The notes beneath the pieces were generated by a model, which saw only the letters and a program-made list of their open reading frames with translations, was not told the origin of the DNA and searched no databases. Below, in pieces: positions 14,893 to 16,560 of a stretch of DNA of 16,560 bases. Both the position numbers and the translations under genes were made by a program. Numbering within the stretch: position 1 is the first letter of the stretch; the number at the start of each line of letters is the position of its first letter. Source of the DNA: Actinomycetota bacterium (GTDB lineage Bacteria; Actinomycetota; Thermoleophilia; UBA2241); assembly GCA_003132645.1 (NCBI GenBank), contig PKYM01000222.1, positions 23,526 through 40,085 on the forward strand, read 5' to 3'.

Positions 14893-16355
14893 TTGCCTGC
14901 CGCGGCCGCCAGAAGGGCCGCACGCATACCCACCGTCAGCTTCGTGCTCTTCAGCTCGACCGTGACCACGGGGATGCGATAGCGCTCGGGCGCGAACTCA
15001 CCGAGCGATCCCGTGATGAACGGGTCGTAACTAAGACGGCCCACCGGCAGGCCGCACAAGGCCGACATGCGCCGCCCGAGGGTGACCGCCCCCGGTCCGT
15101 CGCAGTCGAGGATGCCGGCGTGAGAGTGCAGACTCACGATCGCGCGAAAACCGCGCTTGAGGTAGGCGAGCAGGGCCTTGGTCTCCGGCTCAGACCCGGG
15201 GCCGCGGCCGCCGCTCAGGCCCGGGTTGCCGGGCTCGTCGCGCGCGTCCAGCGCGCGTTTCCAATTCCTGGTCGGCAGGTTGCGGTTCAGATCGACGTGG
15301 CGGGCATTGCCGCGCGTGTCGTGGACGCGGCCGTCGGGATTGAGACAGCGGATCACGTCGATGCGCGCTCCGGACGGTACTGCCCGGGGATGCGCGCACA
15401 GATAAGCGACGAACCGTTTCGCCACGGGCGTGCCGAACTCATTGCCGTGGACCCCGCCGATGAGAAGCACGCGTCGTGGACCCGAACCGAACTCGGTCGC
15501 CACGATGGCGCGTTTCTGCGCGGAGTGGCCGATCGTGGTCCACCACGGCCCGCGGGCGAGAACCCTGGCCCGCCCGGACTGCTGCTGTGGGTTACCGGCG
15601 AGATCGGTCGCGGACACGAGGCCAAGGTAGGTGTCCTGCGAAGCGGGTTTCCAGCTCACCGCATACGTCGTGCCGGTCGCTCTCGCGGCCCAGGTGAAAC
15701 GCTTCAGCGGCTTGTGGTGGCTGTCGGACACGACCAGCACGACGTCTGTGGCCGTGGCGCTCAGGTCGTCTGAGATGTGGTAGGAGAAGGTGACCCGATG
15801 ACCCGTCGAGCCGCCCGACGAGGCCGTCGCCGCGATCAGCGGGCCGGTCGTGTCGATGAGGACACTGCAAGTCTTGGGCGTCTCGGCGTTGCCGGCAGCG
15901 TCGACCGAGTAGTAGCTCACGGTGTGGCTGCCGTCGCCTGTGTGGTCGGCCGGAGCGGCGATGGTGACGCTCAGGCCCTCGACGTAGGGGCCCGAGTCGA
16001 TCTTGCTCCAGGTGGCCGCGACCCCCGAGCCGCCGAGCTCGTCAGTGGCCGAGAAGGTGAGCGTCACGGACGTGTTGTGCCAGAGGCCGTCGTTGCCGGA
16101 GACGAGGGTGGTCGGCGGAGTCGTGTCGGTCGCCGGGGACGGGTCGCTCGCGGCGGTCGCGGTCGTTGCCGCGAGAACCGGTCCGGGGAGCAGAAGGCCG
16201 AGCGCAGCCGACACAGACAAGATGACGACGACGAGCGCAGGCAGGCCAACGGTGATAAGGAGAGCGAGTGTTCCACAAGGACGTCGACCGTGCTCTGCCG
16301 GCCCTGCCGCCGCGGCGGTTTCGGCCCGGTCACCCAGCACCGCCCGATCACCCAT
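14889..16355 (-). CDS. Secreted M14-family metallopeptidase, murein-peptide amidase (MpaA)-like, with Ig-like domains
   Basis: A 488-residue exported zinc peptidase. A hydrophobic signal or anchor lies at about 27-60. Residues 70-170 form an OmpL47/Ig-like repeat (DTTPPTTLVSG, YYSVDAAGN), followed by another beta-rich segment to about 270. The M14 domain has zinc ligands His303 and Glu306 (HGNE), the NPDGR and DLNRNLP motifs, SEPE, the third ligand His410 (SLHSH), and catalytic Glu467 in TVELKS. These match MpaA-type enzymes that cleave gamma-D-Glu-diaminopimelate bonds in murein peptides. Coupling with the L,D-transpeptidase supports a wall-remodelling role. The ATG at 16355 is preferred because GGGAGGG lies five bases upstream; a GTG at 16358 is too close to it. 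Confidence 0.85.
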   Translation of the reverse strand: MGDRAVLGDRAETAAAAGPAEHGRRPCGTLALLITVGLPALVVVILSVSAALGLLLPGPVLAATTATAASDPSPATDTTPPTTLVSGNDGLWHNTSVTLTFSATDELGGSGVAATWSKIDSGPYVEGLSVTIAAPADHTGDGSHTVSYYSVDAAGNAETPKTCSVLIDTTGPLIAATASSGGSTGHRVTFSYHISDDLSATATDVVLVVSDSHHKPLKRFTWAARATGTTYAVSWKPASQDTYLGLVSATDLAGNPQQQSGRARVLARGPWWTTIGHSAQKRAIVATEFGSGPRRVLLIGGVHGNEFGTPVAKRFVAYLCAHPRAVPSGARIDVIRCLNPDGRVHDTRGNARHVDLNRNLPTRNWKRALDARDEPGNPGLSGGRGPGSEPETKALLAYLKRGFRAIVSLHSHAGILDCDGPGAVTLGRRMSALCGLPVGRLSYDPFITGSLGEFAPERYRIPVVTVELKSTKLTVGMRAALLAAAAGK

Positions 16356-16434
16356 CACGGCCCTCCCTTGGCGCAGCCTCTCGCCGAGGCTCGCTTGGGC
16401 GGGGACGGCGGGCTGGCGCAGAGGTCGACTCGGA

Positions 16435-16560
16435 CTAGTCCACGTCGGGCAGATGCTCGGCCTTGCCCTGCTCGGGCGGCGCGCCGACGATCAGGACGAC
16501 GATCTCAGCGTCGCTTTCGTTGCAGAGTTGCAGGGCGGTCCCGGTCTCGACGACGGCGAC
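16435..16560 (-). CDS. C-terminal end of a small cupin-domain protein (partial)
   Basis: The last 41 codons of a minus-strand gene are visible, ending at a TAG (16435-16437); the rest lies beyond the right edge. The fragment reads TALQLCNESD, then IVVLIVGAPPEQG and LPDVD. This fits the final strands of small single-domain cupins, where the phrase N-E-S-D followed by a hydrophobic strand and GAPPE is common. The specific function cannot be told from the fragment. It runs in the same direction as the M14 gene, 79 bp upstream of it. That gap holds the M14 ribosome site and no clear promoter. Confidence 0.65.
   Translation of the reverse strand, partial: VAVVETGTALQLCNESDAEIVVLIVGAPPEQGKAEHLPDVD

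Noticed and set aside
13367..14923. 518-codon minus-strand frame overlapping the L,D-transpeptidase
   Set aside because: It is Arg/His-rich without domain motifs. The overlapping frame 13384-14892 has a signal peptide and the YkuD active site.
1..16560. Insertion sequence, prophage, integrase or att site
   Set aside because: No transposase, recombinase or phage gene, and no flanking direct repeats, were seen. Apart from the two palindromes the window reads as ordinary chromosomal DNA.

Overview
The window is GC-rich, densely packed bacterial DNA. It carries 13 protein-coding genes, two of them cut by the window edges. The high GC content, GTG and TTG starts, a Trx-type arsenate reductase, a PP2C/SpoIIE stress regulator with GAF sensors, and secreted wall enzymes with Ig-like domains suggest an actinobacterial lineage. 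The selenocysteine formate dehydrogenase suggests anaerobic or facultative metabolism. This taxonomic placement is inference from gene content only.

Region 1 (1-2036, +) is the 3' part of a PAS-GAF-GAF-SpoIIE phosphatase gene. A spacer follows with a perfect 19-bp inverted repeat (2085-2123) and a candidate promoter.

Region 2 (2270-10359) is a molybdenum block. It opens with a formate dehydrogenase catalytic subunit read through an in-frame UGA (selenocysteine 351) with a SECIS-like hairpin directly downstream. A convergent mobA-mobB fusion follows on the minus strand, then modA-modB-modC on the plus strand, a short ModE-type regulator and a DUF4180-like protein. The genes would import molybdate (ModABC), complete the bis-MGD cofactor (MobA/MobB), sense molybdenum (ModE) and use it (formate dehydrogenase). 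The 382-bp spacer before modA holds hairpins that could exclude one another.

Region 3 (10479-12504, +) carries pyruvate kinase and a thioredoxin-linked arsenate reductase. Each is preceded by a pair of TAAC-containing direct repeats 11 bp apart, an arrangement used by OmpR/PhoB-family regulators.

Region 4 (12533-16560, all -) reads from right to left. It contains the end of a cupin protein, a secreted M14 murein-peptide amidase-like peptidase, a secreted L,D-transpeptidase and a PHP-family phosphatase. The last three overlap or nearly touch. The junction between the transpeptidase and the PHP gene is a tandemly repeated start region. It forms a chain of three mini-ORFs of 5-6 codons, each joined to the next by a TGATG stop/start overlap.

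The strongest unusual signals are the selenocysteine readthrough with its SECIS element and the minicistron chain. The other candidates are the structured modA leader, the 11-bp direct repeats and two long perfect palindromes.
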